Shown piece after piece: positions 11,980 to 19,684 of a DNA stretch of 64,000 bases. The DNA is from Opitutaceae bacterium. GTDB taxonomy: Bacteria > Verrucomicrobiota > Verrucomicrobiia > Opitutales > Opitutaceae. The stretch lies in contig JAHCLN010000001.1 in assembly GCA_026125215.1 (NCBI GenBank), positions 1 through 64,000 on the forward strand. Direction: 5' to 3'. The notes under the pieces are model-generated. The model did not search any database and was not told the DNA's origin. It saw nothing but the letters and a program-made list of their open reading frames with translations. The translations under genes and the position numbers were made by a program. How positions within the stretch are numbered: the stretch's first letter is position 1; each line of letters begins with the position of its first letter.

Positions 11980-12444
11980 TCAGAAGCACAGATCATGCAG
12001 CCGCCCTCTCCACGGCCAGTCCTCTGGAAGAGCGCACAGTCCTTTGCGCACGGAATTCATGGCGACGTAGTTCCACTTCTCGGCGTAATTATCTGCCGAG
12101 CGCAGAAACCGGTCGAAGTAATCCCGCTGCCAAAGCGGAGGTTTGAGCCCGATTGAAGCTTTGAGCTGGCGTGCGCTGAGTGACTTCCATGTCTCCATCC
12201 ATCGCGCGAGTGGTTTGGCTTCTAACGCAGGGCGGGCGAAGAGGTGCACATGGTCTGGCATCAGCATGTAATCGCCAACAAACCAGCCGTCTCGGGTGGG
12301 TGATCGTTGCCAGATGGCGACGAGTGTAGCGAGGACTGTCCGGTCCGCCAGACAGGCCCGCCGGTCAAAAGTCACAACCGTCAAAAAAATGACCGGCTGG
12401 CCGGCGAACGGCTGCAAATGAGGCAGGCGGCGATGCTCGGGCAT
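11980..12444 (-). CDS. rayT: REP-associated tyrosine transposase (RayT, Y1/HUH family)
   Basis: 154 aa from the ATG at 12444 (MPEHRRLPHLQ). It carries the HUH metal motif (MLMPDHVHLF), a DYFDRFLR segment, and a conserved catalytic-tyrosine helix NYAEKWNYV. RayT proteins nick and rejoin REP palindromes and are usually single-copy residents next to a few REPs. Here one palindrome lies 7 bp past the stop and one about 40 bp before the start, the classic arrangement, so this is probably the resident transposase for that palindrome family. Confidence 0.9.
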   Translation of the reverse strand: MPEHRRLPHLQPFAGQPVIFLTVVTFDRRACLADRTVLATLVAIWQRSPTRDGWFVGDYMLMPDHVHLFARPALEAKPLARWMETWKSLSARQLKASIGLKPPLWQRDYFDRFLRSADNYAEKWNYVAMNSVRKGLCALPEDWPWRGRLHDLCF

Positions 12445-12483
12445 AGGCCGAGAGTGGCGATGAAGGGGAAACCTGGCAACCAA

Positions 12484-12556
12484 GACGCGGCGTGGGCGCC
12501 GCGTCCCCAGCAAGAGCGAACGATGCCACTGGAACCGCTGCGCCCACGCCGCGGTC
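12484..12556. repeat. REP-like palindrome, right copy flanking rayT
   Basis: Second 73-bp copy of the unit at 11901, in the same orientation and differing at about ten positions. Stem changes are paired (GTGGGC with GCCCAC), so the hairpin is preserved. It lies upstream of the rayT start. Confidence 0.85.
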
Positions 12557-12701
12557 GGCGCGCTAGCAGGAAATGCCGAATTTCCACACTATCGCGGCCT
12601 GTATCACCCCTTCGGGCTTGTGCTTCCGGATTTTGTGCGCACACTTTGTCACGTGAAACCGCTGCACCTAGTGCTGCCGAGCGCACAAGTGCTCACCTGA
12701 C

Positions 12702-12732
12702 GCGGTCGCCCTGAAATTTTTCCGGCGACCGC
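12702..12732. other. perfect 9-bp stem with 13-nt loop, upstream of rnk
   Basis: GCGGTCGCC at 12702-12710 pairs exactly with GGCGACCGC at 12724-12732. No T-run follows, so it is not a standard intrinsic terminator. It sits in the roughly 300-bp gap between the RayT locus and rnk, where I see no gene. Confidence 0.5.
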
Positions 12733-12861
12733 GCGCGCTTTGCGTGGTCCCGTCGCACGGGCCTCGATCTTCCCCGGAATGCTTTCCGGATTAGCCCTGC
12801 CCATTTCGCGGACTTTGTCCGCTTTTTAACCGAAACCCAGAACCCAAACCCCATCCTTGCC

Positions 12862-13278
12862 ATGAATACCATGACCGAAACCACCCTTCCTGTGCTCCGC
12901 CTTTCCAGCGCCGACCATCAGCGTCTGCGCCTGCTGGTGGACATGGTGATCAAGTCCCAGCCGCGCCTGCGCGCGACGTTGGAGCCGCTGCGCGCCGAAC
13001 TGGAGCGCGCCGACGTCCTGCCGCCCGAACTCCTGCCGCGCACCGTCGTGGCCATGGGTTCGACGGTCGAGGTCGAAGACCGCGAGAGCGGCGAAGTGGA
13101 CACCTACACGCTTGTCTATCCGGAGCACGCCGACGGTGCCGCGGGCCGGCTTTCGATCCTCGCGCCCCTGGGCATGGGGCTGATCGGCTTCGCCGAAGGC
13201 GATACGTTCGCGTGGCGCACCCCGGGCGGCACCCGCCAGCTGCTGATCCGCAAGGTCACGCCGCCGGCTTCGGCCTGA
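12862..13278 (+). CDS. rnk: Rnk-like regulator (GreA/GreB C-terminal-type domain)
   Basis: 138 aa. An N-terminal helical segment (LSSADHQRLRLLVDMVI...) is followed by an FKBP-like GreA/B C-terminal domain: VVAMGSTVEVEDRESGEVDTYTLVYPEHAD, ILAPLGMGLIGFAEGD, then a short tail. This matches the Rnk family of RNA-polymerase-interacting nucleoside diphosphate kinase regulators, which lack the long coiled coil of GreA. Start chosen at the first ATG; a second ATG three codons later is possible. It has its own upstream region with a strong stem-loop and no close operon partner. Confidence 0.85.
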   Translation: MNTMTETTLPVLRLSSADHQRLRLLVDMVIKSQPRLRATLEPLRAELERADVLPPELLPRTVVAMGSTVEVEDRESGEVDTYTLVYPEHADGAAGRLSILAPLGMGLIGFAEGDTFAWRTPGGTRQLLIRKVTPPASA

Positions 13279-13619
13279 GCCGGTCCAACCGGCGTTGACC
13301 CGGCGGGATCAGCGATCCCGCCCTACAGTCCGCCATGATATTTGGAAAGCGCTGCGGCGCTTCATAACCTCAATCCACCCAAGCTATGATTCACGCATTG
13401 ATCTTCGATGATGATGAGCCCCGGAGTCGGTCCGGGGCAAGGGGAGCGGTGTCCCGCGGCCGAAGCTGAAGTCCGGCGTCGGCGGAAGGACACGGCTCCG
13501 CCGTGCCCCGCGATTTCGGGGAGTTGATGCCCTCGCCACCGCTTCTGGCGGCGCAGAGGCCGGTGTGGTCGTGCCCGTGGCGCGGCCGCGACAGATCCAA
13601 CCCGTAACTTCCTTCCGTC
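13279..13619. other. intergenic region with palindromes, no gene seen
   Basis: About 340 bp. It contains the perfect palindrome GGCGGGATC-AGC-GATCCCGCC at 13302-13322, of the repetitive extragenic type, and CCCCGGA / TCCGGGG at 13421-13439. A short open frame beginning at 13386 (MIHALIFDDD) has no continuation or ribosome-binding site and is not called a gene. Confidence 0.6.
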
Positions 13620-14306
13620 ATGACTCTGCTTCACGTTTCCGATCTTCATTTCCGCCAGCCGTGGTTTCACTGGCTGCGCGACCAGGCGCCCGCTCACGAG
13701 GTGCTTGTTGTCAGCGGCGATCTTCTTGATCACCGCCTGCCCGATGTGCCCGCCCAGATGGCGTGGGTGGGTGCCTGGCTGCAGGCCAGCCCGGTGCCCG
13801 TGGTGGTGAGCAGCGGCAACCACGACCTGGAGTGGGACGCCGCGCGTTACCGCTGGCAGCCGGCCTACTGGCTGCGCGGCCTGCCGCCGCCGGTTTACCC
13901 AGACGGCGCCGTATTCGAGCATGACGGCCGGTCCTTCGCGCCGATCGCCTGCACGCAGCACCCGCGCAGCGCCGCGGCCGACAACTGGGTCGTGCATACA
14001 CCGCCGGCGGGCACGGGGACCGCGCGCACCGTGGCGGGATTCGACCGCGGGGACCGGCTGCTGGCCGAGGCGGTGCGCGGGCAGGAGCCGGCCTATGTTT
14101 TCAGCGGCCACGTGCATGAGCCCGAACGCTGGCACGACACGCTGGGAGCGACGACGGTCTTCAATCCCGGGTGCAATCCGCACGGCCGGTTTCCGAACCA
14201 CGTGCTGCTGGACGTCTCGTCCGGCGAAGCCCGCCGGTTCACCGACCGTCTGCATGGCGTCCATACCGAAAGGAGCATGACGGCCGCGCAACTGGTGCTC
14301 CAGTGA
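13620..14306 (+). CDS. metallophosphoesterase (calcineurin-like)
   Basis: 228 aa, cytoplasmic. It has all the dinuclear metal motifs in order: SDLHF at the N-terminus (D-x-H), VSGDLLDH (G-D-x-x-D), SSGNHDLEW (G-N-H-D/E) and FSGHVHEPERW (G-H-x-H). This is the small, compact architecture of single-domain phosphodiesterases/phosphatases, but the substrate cannot be assigned. A strong intrinsic terminator begins 11 bp after the stop, so it is likely monocistronic. Confidence 0.88.
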   Translation: MTLLHVSDLHFRQPWFHWLRDQAPAHEVLVVSGDLLDHRLPDVPAQMAWVGAWLQASPVPVVVSSGNHDLEWDAARYRWQPAYWLRGLPPPVYPDGAVFEHDGRSFAPIACTQHPRSAAADNWVVHTPPAGTGTARTVAGFDRGDRLLAEAVRGQEPAYVFSGHVHEPERWHDTLGATTVFNPGCNPHGRFPNHVLLDVSSGEARRFTDRLHGVHTERSMTAAQLVLQ

Positions 14307-14316
14307 AGGCATCGCG

Positions 14317-14354
14317 AACGCCGGGCGGGCCCGATAGGGTCCGCCCGGCGTTTT
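14317..14354 (+). terminator. intrinsic terminator after the metallophosphoesterase gene
   Basis: Stem AACGCCGGGCGG (14317-14328) pairs with CCGCCCGGCGTT (14341-14352), with further inner pairing and a GATA-centred loop. It is followed by TTTTCTCC. Confidence 0.85.
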
Positions 14355-14395
14355 CTCCTTTGCGCCGCAGCGGCTTTGCGTGAACCTGTGCGCTC

Positions 14396-15295
14396 ATGCC
14401 CGCCGCACCGATCCAGTTTTACAACCGCTACACGCGCCAGCTTGAGACCGAGCAGGTTTACGGGGAGAAGTGGCTGCGCTTCGCCTACGAAAACCCGGTG
14501 GGCGAAGCCTTCGTGTGGCTGCTCGTGCGGCGGCGTTTATTTTCGGCGTATTACGGCATGCGGATGTCGCGCCGCTACAGCGCGGCCAAGGTCCTGCCCT
14601 TCGTCCTCGACTACAATCTCGACTCCACCGAGTTCGCGAAATCGCCGCTGCTCTACCGCACTTTCAATCAATTTTTCTACCGGGCGCTCAAACCGGAGGC
14701 GCGGCCGATCGCCGCCGGGGATCGCGTGGCCGTGCTCCCGGCGGACGGCCGGCACCTGGCGTTTCCCGACGTGGACGCGGCGGAAGGTTTTTATGTGAAA
14801 GGGGCGAAGTTCACCCTGGCCGAGCTGCTGGGCGACGCGGCGCTGGCGGAAAAATTTGCCGGCGGCGCGATGCTCATCTCGCGGCTGTGTCCGGTGGATT
14901 ACCACCGGTTCCACTTTCCCGCGGCGGGCACGCCGGGCGAGCCCCGCTTGATCAACGGCTGGCTCTACTCGGTCAGCCCCATCGCGCTGCGACGCAACAT
15001 CCGCTATCTCGTGGAGAACAAGCGCGTGCTCACGCTGCATGAGACGCCGGCTTTCGGCACCGTGGCGATTCTTGAAGTGGGCGCCACCAACGTCGGGAGC
15101 ATAGAGCAGAGCCATGTGCCGGGCCGGCCGGTGGCCAAGGGCGAGGAGAAGGGCTACTTCAAGTTCGGCGGCTCCTGCGTGATCACGCTCTTCCAGCGCG
15201 GCCGTATCCGCTTCGAGTCCGACCTCGTGGAACAAAGCGCCCGCTGCGTGGAAACCTACGCGAAGATGGGCGACCGGCTGGGCGAGGCGGTGTGA
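14396..15295 (+). CDS. psd: phosphatidylserine decarboxylase
   Basis: 299 aa, typical of the longer bacterial type. It contains LPADGRHL, the CPVDYHRFHFP core motif, LFVENKR-like LVENKRVL, VGATNVGSIEQ, and near the C-terminus FKFGGSCVITLF. In the family the Gly-Ser in this position is the self-cleavage site whose Ser becomes the pyruvoyl group; here the motif is GGSC rather than LGST or GGST. The product makes phosphatidylethanolamine at the inner membrane. It follows a terminator and precedes tRNA-Leu. Confidence 0.92.
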   Translation: MPAAPIQFYNRYTRQLETEQVYGEKWLRFAYENPVGEAFVWLLVRRRLFSAYYGMRMSRRYSAAKVLPFVLDYNLDSTEFAKSPLLYRTFNQFFYRALKPEARPIAAGDRVAVLPADGRHLAFPDVDAAEGFYVKGAKFTLAELLGDAALAEKFAGGAMLISRLCPVDYHRFHFPAAGTPGEPRLINGWLYSVSPIALRRNIRYLVENKRVLTLHETPAFGTVAILEVGATNVGSIEQSHVPGRPVAKGEEKGYFKFGGSCVITLFQRGRIRFESDLVEQSARCVETYAKMGDRLGEAV

Positions 15296-15386
15296 GCCAG
15301 CGGCTGGGCGAAGACGGACGGCGGATCGGGTTTAGGCCTTGCGCAGGTCATTCCGAAATTCGCATTCTGCCCTCCGCAGTTCAACC

Positions 15387-15470
15387 GCCCGGGTGGTGGA
15401 ATGGCAGACACGCCGGTCTTAGAAGCCGGTGCCGCAAGGCGTGAAGGTTCGAGTCCTTTCCCGGGCACCA
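15387..15470 (+). tRNA. tRNA-Leu (anticodon TAG)
   Basis: 84 nt including the encoded CCA. Acceptor GCCCGGG / CCCGGGC, class II long variable arm (GTGCCGCAAGGCGTG), anticodon stem CCGGT / GCCGG with loop CTTAGAA (anticodon TAG, reads CUA), T-arm AAGG TTCGAGT CCTT. Its 3-prime end is the start of a partly duplicated segment. Confidence 0.96.
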
Positions 15471-15544
15471 TGCTTCGCTCCGTTGGAGCTTCGCAGGGCA
15501 CGGCCATGCATGATTTGCGGGTGGAAAGGACGAGAACCTGGGTT
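15452..15544 (+). repeat. direct repeat, copy 1, beginning inside tRNA-Leu
   Basis: 93 bp starting in the T-arm of tRNA-Leu, continuing through the CCA end and 74 bp beyond. It is repeated at 15626-15718, exactly 174 bp downstream, with only a few substitutions. The first 21 bases, covering the tRNA 3-prime end, are identical in both copies. Confidence 0.9.
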
Positions 15545-15625
15545 CGACGGAGTGAGCGCAAGCGAGCGGAGATGGGGCGGCGTTAACGCCGATCCCGCAC
15601 CGCGGGATTTCGCGTCAGCGAAACC

Positions 15626-15718
15626 AGTCCTTTCCCGGGCACCATGCTTCGCTCCGTTGGAGCTTCGCAGGGCACGGCCATGCATGACTTGCGGATGGAT
15701 AGGACGATAACCTGGGTT
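15626..15718 (+). repeat. direct repeat, copy 2 (tRNA-Leu 3-prime end plus flank)
   Basis: Second copy of the unit at 15452. It contains the acceptor/T-arm 3-prime portion of tRNA-Leu, including CCA, without the rest of the tRNA. This fits either a tandem duplication or an integration scar at the tRNA end. The surrounding region, 15471-15800, has no gene I can support. Confidence 0.9.
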
Positions 15719-15800
15719 AGGCGGAGCACGCCGCCATCGGTCGGAGCGGCCGGCGGGCTATCGGCTTGCGAAGCGCCTGAGGCGTGCATCCACTGGCGGA

Positions 15801-17735
15801 ATGCGTAATTCATTCCGTTGGTTGGCCGCCGCCGCACTGCTGGCGTCGGGGTTGCAGGGCGAAGTGCTCCGGCCGGGGGCGAACCTCGTGGTCGAGGGCA
15901 TTCCCGCGGTGCCGCTTTCGCTGGTGCAGGACGTCAAGCGCTACACCGAGGCACGCTCGGCCGGCTTCGGCGGCTGGCATCCCGAGAAGCTGGAGATGCT
16001 CGTCGGCACGCGTTTTGGCAACACCGCGCAAATCCACCACGTGACCGCCCCGCTGGGCATGCGCCGGCAACTGACGTTCTTCGAGGAACCGGTCAGCTCG
16101 TTGGGCTACGATCCGGTGGACGCGGCCTTCTTCCTTTTCAGCTGGGATGCCGGCGGCTCGGAGTTCCGCCAGCTCTACCGCCACGACTTCGCCACGGGCG
16201 AATACACGCTGCTGACCGACGGCGGGCGCAGCCAGAACGGCGGCGTGAGCTGGAGCACGGCCGGCGACCGCATCGTCTACGGCTCGACGCGGCGCAACGG
16301 CGCGGACCGCGATCTCTATGTGATGAATCCGCGCGATCCCGCCACCGACCGGTTGTTGCTGGAGGTGAAGGGCGGCGGCTGGGGAGCCGGCGACTGGTCG
16401 CCCGACGACCGCACGCTGCTGGTCTTCGAATACATATCCGTCAACGAGAGCCATCTGTGGCTGCTCGACGTGGCGACGGGAGCGCTGACGGAGTTCACGC
16501 CGCGGAGCAACCGCGGGATCGCCTACGGCGGGGCGGCTTTCGCCAAGGACGGACGCGGCGTCTTTGTGAGCACGGACGAGAATTTTGAATTCAAGCGCCT
16601 GGCCTACATCGACCTCGCCACGCGCCAGACGCGCTACCTGACCACCGACATCGCGGCCGATGTGGAGGGCTTCGCCCTTTCCGAGGATGGCCGGCACCTG
16701 TTGTTCGACGTTTCCGAGGCCGGGCTCGGCCGGCTCTACCTGATGGAGCTGGAGAACTTCACCTACCGGCGGCTCGACGGGCTGCCGGTGGGCGTGATCG
16801 GTGCCGTCTCGTGGCACAAGGACAACCGGCACGTGGCTGTGACCGTGAACTCCGCGCGTTCGCCGTCGGATGTCCATGTGCTCGATGTGCAGACGGGTGC
16901 GGTTGTGCGCTGGACCGAAAGCGAGCTGGGCGGGCTGGTGGCCGGCGAGTTGAGCGAGCCGGAGCTGATCCGCTGGAACAGCTTCGACGGGCTGGAAATC
17001 ACCGGCATCTACTACCGGCCGCACGCGAAATTCACGGGCAAGCGTCCGGTGATCATCAACATCCACGGCGGCCCCGAGTCGCAGTCGCGGCCCGGCTTTC
17101 AAGGGCGCAACAACTACTACCTCAACGAACTCGGCGTCGCGATCATCTACCCGAATGTCCGCGGCTCGACCGGCTTCGGCAAAACCTTCGTGACGCTGGA
17201 CAACGGCTTCAAGCGCGAGGACTCGGTGAAGGATATCGGCGCGCTGCTCGACTGGATCGCGCAGCAGCCGGAGCTCGACGCCGACCGCGTGATGGTGACC
17301 GGCGGCAGCTACGGCGGCTACATGACGCTGGCCGCGGCCATCCACTACAACGACCGCATCCGCTGCGCGCTCGACGTGGTGGGCATCAGCAATTTCGTGA
17401 CCTTCCTGCAGAACACCGAGGACTACCGGCGCGACCTGCGCCGCGTGGAATACGGCGACGAGCGCGATCCGGAGATGCACGCGCACCTGCTGAAAATCTC
17501 GCCGACCACGCGCGCGGCGGAGATCACCAAGCCGCTCTTCATCGTGCAGGGTGCCAACGATCCGCGCGTGCCGCGCACCGAGGCGATCCAGATGGTCGAG
17601 ACGGTGCGCAAGAACGGCTCCCCGGTGTGGTATCTCGAGGCGAAGGACGAGGGCCACGGCTTCCGCAAGAAGGCCAACGCCGACTTCCAGTTCTACGCCA
17701 CGGTGATGTTCATCCGCGAAAACCTGCTGCCCTGA
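15801..17735 (+). CDS. secreted S9-family serine peptidase (prolyl oligopeptidase / acylaminoacyl peptidase type)
   Basis: 644 aa with a signal peptide (MRNSFRWLAAAALLASGLQG). A beta-propeller with repeated strand motifs such as GGVSWSTAGDRIVY and AGDWSPDDRTLL (about 40-380) precedes an alpha/beta-hydrolase domain (about 395-644). Catalytic residues are visible: Ser in GGSYGGYMT, Asp in VQGANDPRVP and His in DEGHGF, with oxyanion-type NIHGGPESQ. All triad residues are present, so it should be an active periplasmic peptidase acting on short peptides. Confidence 0.93.
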   Translation: MRNSFRWLAAAALLASGLQGEVLRPGANLVVEGIPAVPLSLVQDVKRYTEARSAGFGGWHPEKLEMLVGTRFGNTAQIHHVTAPLGMRRQLTFFEEPVSSLGYDPVDAAFFLFSWDAGGSEFRQLYRHDFATGEYTLLTDGGRSQNGGVSWSTAGDRIVYGSTRRNGADRDLYVMNPRDPATDRLLLEVKGGGWGAGDWSPDDRTLLVFEYISVNESHLWLLDVATGALTEFTPRSNRGIAYGGAAFAKDGRGVFVSTDENFEFKRLAYIDLATRQTRYLTTDIAADVEGFALSEDGRHLLFDVSEAGLGRLYLMELENFTYRRLDGLPVGVIGAVSWHKDNRHVAVTVNSARSPSDVHVLDVQTGAVVRWTESELGGLVAGELSEPELIRWNSFDGLEITGIYYRPHAKFTGKRPVIINIHGGPESQSRPGFQGRNNYYLNELGVAIIYPNVRGSTGFGKTFVTLDNGFKREDSVKDIGALLDWIAQQPELDADRVMVTGGSYGGYMTLAAAIHYNDRIRCALDVVGISNFVTFLQNTEDYRRDLRRVEYGDERDPEMHAHLLKISPTTRAAEITKPLFIVQGANDPRVPRTEAIQMVETVRKNGSPVWYLEAKDEGHGFRKKANADFQFYATVMFIRENLLP

Positions 17736-17750
17736 AGGCCAGTGATTTTC

Positions 17751-17818
17751 CCGCGGATGGCGCGGATAGGCGCGGATTTCCCGACGGGCGATCTGCGTTG
17801 ATCTGGGTTATCCGCGGA
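17751..17818. repeat. short inverted-repeat element of the CGCGGAT type, no gene inside
   Basis: Left arm CCGCGGATGGCGCGGATA... (17751-17779) is built of three CGCGGAT iterations. The right arm (17789-17818) reads as a degenerate inverted counterpart ending CCGCGG. Only about 10 bp lies between. It resembles the arms that bracket the GxxExxY gene at 36483-36938. Confidence 0.65.
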
Positions 17819-17927
17819 GAGGCCTGACTGGACTCATGCAATCGATGTAGGTCAGCGCGCTGGCGCGCGCGCCGGGAAAGCGCCCGCAAGCGGGCTGCCT
17901 ACCCGGCATCATTTCAATCATAAGTCC

Positions 17928-18108
17928 CGTTAGAGCAGTTCAAAGAATATCATGGCCGCAGACAGCTGGGGCCTGACTCGCCAAAGGCGAGCGAGCCCTG
18001 GTGCGCCTCCGGTGTATCCGGGCAGGCCGCGGTCCGCTCGGAGAGCGGACCCTACCGGCGCTACCGCGCCTCAGTGCGATGGCCACAATTTTTTTAACCG
18101 CTCTAACG
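17928..18108. mobile_element. MITE-like element with 28-30 bp inverted ends
   Basis: Left end CGTTAGAGCAGTTCAAAGAA (from 17928) is matched by the inverted right end (18081-18108), whose complement begins CGTTAGAGCGGTTAAAAAAA; both continue to a TGGCC. The interior holds a GGTCCGCTC / GAGCGGACC palindrome and no open frame. The right end lies on the 3-prime end of the dehydratase gene and supplies its TAG stop codon. Confidence 0.65.
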
Positions 18109-19062
18109 CGCGGACTTTGCCGCCCACGGCAGGGCATCCAAATCCACGTTGCCGCCGGTCAGGATGATGCCGGTGCGCAGGCCGGTGACGTTCACCTGTT
18201 TTTCCAGGATCGCGGCGTAAGGCACGGCGCAGGAGGGCTCGATGAGGATTTTCAATTCCTCCCACAGCAGACGCATGGCGGCGACGATGCCGGCTTCGGA
18301 GACGGTCACGACCTCGTCCACATGCTTCCGGATCAGGGGGAAATTGAGCGGGCCGACGGTGGTCCGCAGGCCGTCGGCGATGGTGTCCACCTTTTCGGCG
18401 GGAATGATGCGGCCGGCGCGGAAAGAGCGGGCGGCATCGTCGGCGCCGGCCGGCTCGGTGGCGACAACCCGGATGCCGGGGCGCAGGGCCTTGGCGGCAA
18501 CGGCGGTGCCGCAGAGGAGGCCGCCGCCGCCGACCGGGCACAGGATAAGATCGAGATCGGGCACGTCCTCCAGCAGTTCAAGGGCGGCCGTGCCCTGGCC
18601 GGCCATGACCCGATAATCGTTGAAAGGATGGATCATCGCGGCGCCGGTGGCGGCGATGAGGCGGTCGCAGGCTTCCTGCCGGGCGCGGTCGTTGGGTTCG
18701 CAGAACGTGATGCGGCCGCCCTCGCGCTCGACATTGCGGATTTTGGATTTGGCGGAATTCGTCGGCATCACGATGTAGGCGGGAATGCCGCGGAGCCGGG
18801 CGGCGCGCGCGACGGCGGCGGCGTGGTTGCCGGAAGAGTGGGTGGCCACGCCGCGGGCAGCCTCGGGCTCGGTGAGCAAAAATACGGCGTTGGCAGCGCC
18901 ACGGGCCTTGAAGGCGCCGATTTTTTGGAGGTTCTCGCACTTGAAGAAGAGGGTGCCGCCGGTGGCGGCGTCGAGCGCCCCGCTGGTCAGCACCGGGGTG
19001 CGAACGATGTGCGGCCGGATGCGGTCGTGCGCGGCGCGGATGGCGGCGAGGTCGAGGGACAT
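18103..19062 (-). CDS. PLP-dependent threonine/serine dehydratase or serine racemase-like enzyme
   Basis: 319 aa, fold type II PLP enzyme. The Schiff-base lysine lies in IGAFKARGA, SSGNHAAAVA is the substrate-binding loop, GGGGLL is the phosphate-binding tetraglycine loop, and TGGNVDLD lies near the C-terminus. It lacks the C-terminal ACT-like regulatory domain of biosynthetic IlvA, so it is the short catabolic or racemase type. The last codons and the TAG stop coincide with the end of a MITE-like repeat, so the original C-terminus may have been slightly altered. A repeat arm of the four-helix-bundle element type lies 6 bp before the start. Confidence 0.88.
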   Translation of the reverse strand: MSLDLAAIRAAHDRIRPHIVRTPVLTSGALDAATGGTLFFKCENLQKIGAFKARGAANAVFLLTEPEAARGVATHSSGNHAAAVARAARLRGIPAYIVMPTNSAKSKIRNVEREGGRITFCEPNDRARQEACDRLIAATGAAMIHPFNDYRVMAGQGTAALELLEDVPDLDLILCPVGGGGLLCGTAVAAKALRPGIRVVATEPAGADDAARSFRAGRIIPAEKVDTIADGLRTTVGPLNFPLIRKHVDEVVTVSEAGIVAAMRLLWEELKILIEPSCAVPYAAILEKQVNVTGLRTGIILTGGNVDLDALPWAAKSAR

Positions 19063-19067
19063 GGGGG

Positions 19068-19097
19068 GATTTTCGATTTTTGAATCCCGATTTTCGA
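19068..19097. repeat. solitary arm of the GATTTTC-type repeat
   Basis: Reads as 7-base iterations (GATTTTC, GATTTTT, GAATCCC, GATTTTC). It is nearly identical to the arms that bracket the four-helix-bundle genes at 52672-53096 and 54356-54780. No partner arm is found nearby. Confidence 0.8.
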
Positions 19098-19130
19098 ACC
19101 TATTCCGAAGTCGGGTGGGCCGGGATTTTT

Positions 19131-19213
19131 CCGCGGATCACGCGGATGACCGCGGATTTTTGGACAGAAGGGATCGGAGGTTTGGTCATCTGCGCTTTCT
19201 GCGCTATCCGCGG
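19131..19213. repeat. short inverted-repeat element of the CGCGGAT type, no gene inside
   Basis: Left arm CCGCGGATCACGCGGATGAC... (19131-19159) and right arm (19186-19213), whose complement begins CCGCGGATAGCGCAGA, enclose about 26 bp. Same family as 17751-17818 and the arms of the GxxExxY element. Confidence 0.72.
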
Positions 19214-19263
19214 GCAGGATTGAGTTGTATTGCGGTGAGTCTGCAACCGGGCAATATGCCGCC

Positions 19264-19647
19264 ATGGTCAAAAAGCTCCTCCACACCCGCATGCGCGTGA
19301 ACGATCTGGCGCGCACCGTGAAGTTTTATCAGGACGCCCTCGGGCTGAAGCTGACGCGCCAGCACACCTCGCCGCGTGGGGCGCAACTCGCGTTTCTCGC
19401 GACGCCCAACAGCGACGAGGAAATCGAAATCTGCCAGATGCCGCCCGGCGCGCCGCCCGTGCAGGTGCAGCCGGACTTGATGCATTTGGCCTTCGAAGTC
19501 GAAGACATGGCGGCCTATGAGGCGGCCATCAAGGCGAAGGGTTATGCCCTGAGCGACGGGCCGACGAAAACCGGCAGCGGTTCGGTGATTGCTTTCATCG
19601 ACGCGCCCGAAGGTTACGAGGTGGAATTGATTCAGCGGGCGAAATGA
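19264..19647 (+). CDS. gloA: lactoylglutathione lyase / VOC-family protein
   Basis: 127 aa from the ATG at 19264 (MVKKLLHTRMRVNDL); a TTG further upstream is unlikely. Two beta-alpha-beta-beta-beta modules carry metal ligands in the usual places: His in LLHTRM, Glu in EEIEICQ, His in DLMHLAFEV and Glu in GYEVELI. This is consistent with glyoxalase I, which isomerises the methylglyoxal-glutathione hemithioacetal. Another metal-dependent VOC enzyme is possible since thiol cofactors vary. The gene stands alone. Confidence 0.82.
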   Translation: MVKKLLHTRMRVNDLARTVKFYQDALGLKLTRQHTSPRGAQLAFLATPNSDEEIEICQMPPGAPPVQVQPDLMHLAFEVEDMAAYEAAIKAKGYALSDGPTKTGSGSVIAFIDAPEGYEVELIQRAK

Positions 19648-19684
19648 ACCGGTCCGACACCACATTTCTGGACAGAAGTTCGGA

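Noticed and set aside
13386-13430. Short frame starting MIHALIFDDD in the intergenic gap
   Set aside because: It has no ribosome-binding site and no continuation into a recognisable protein; the gap is dominated by palindromic repeats.
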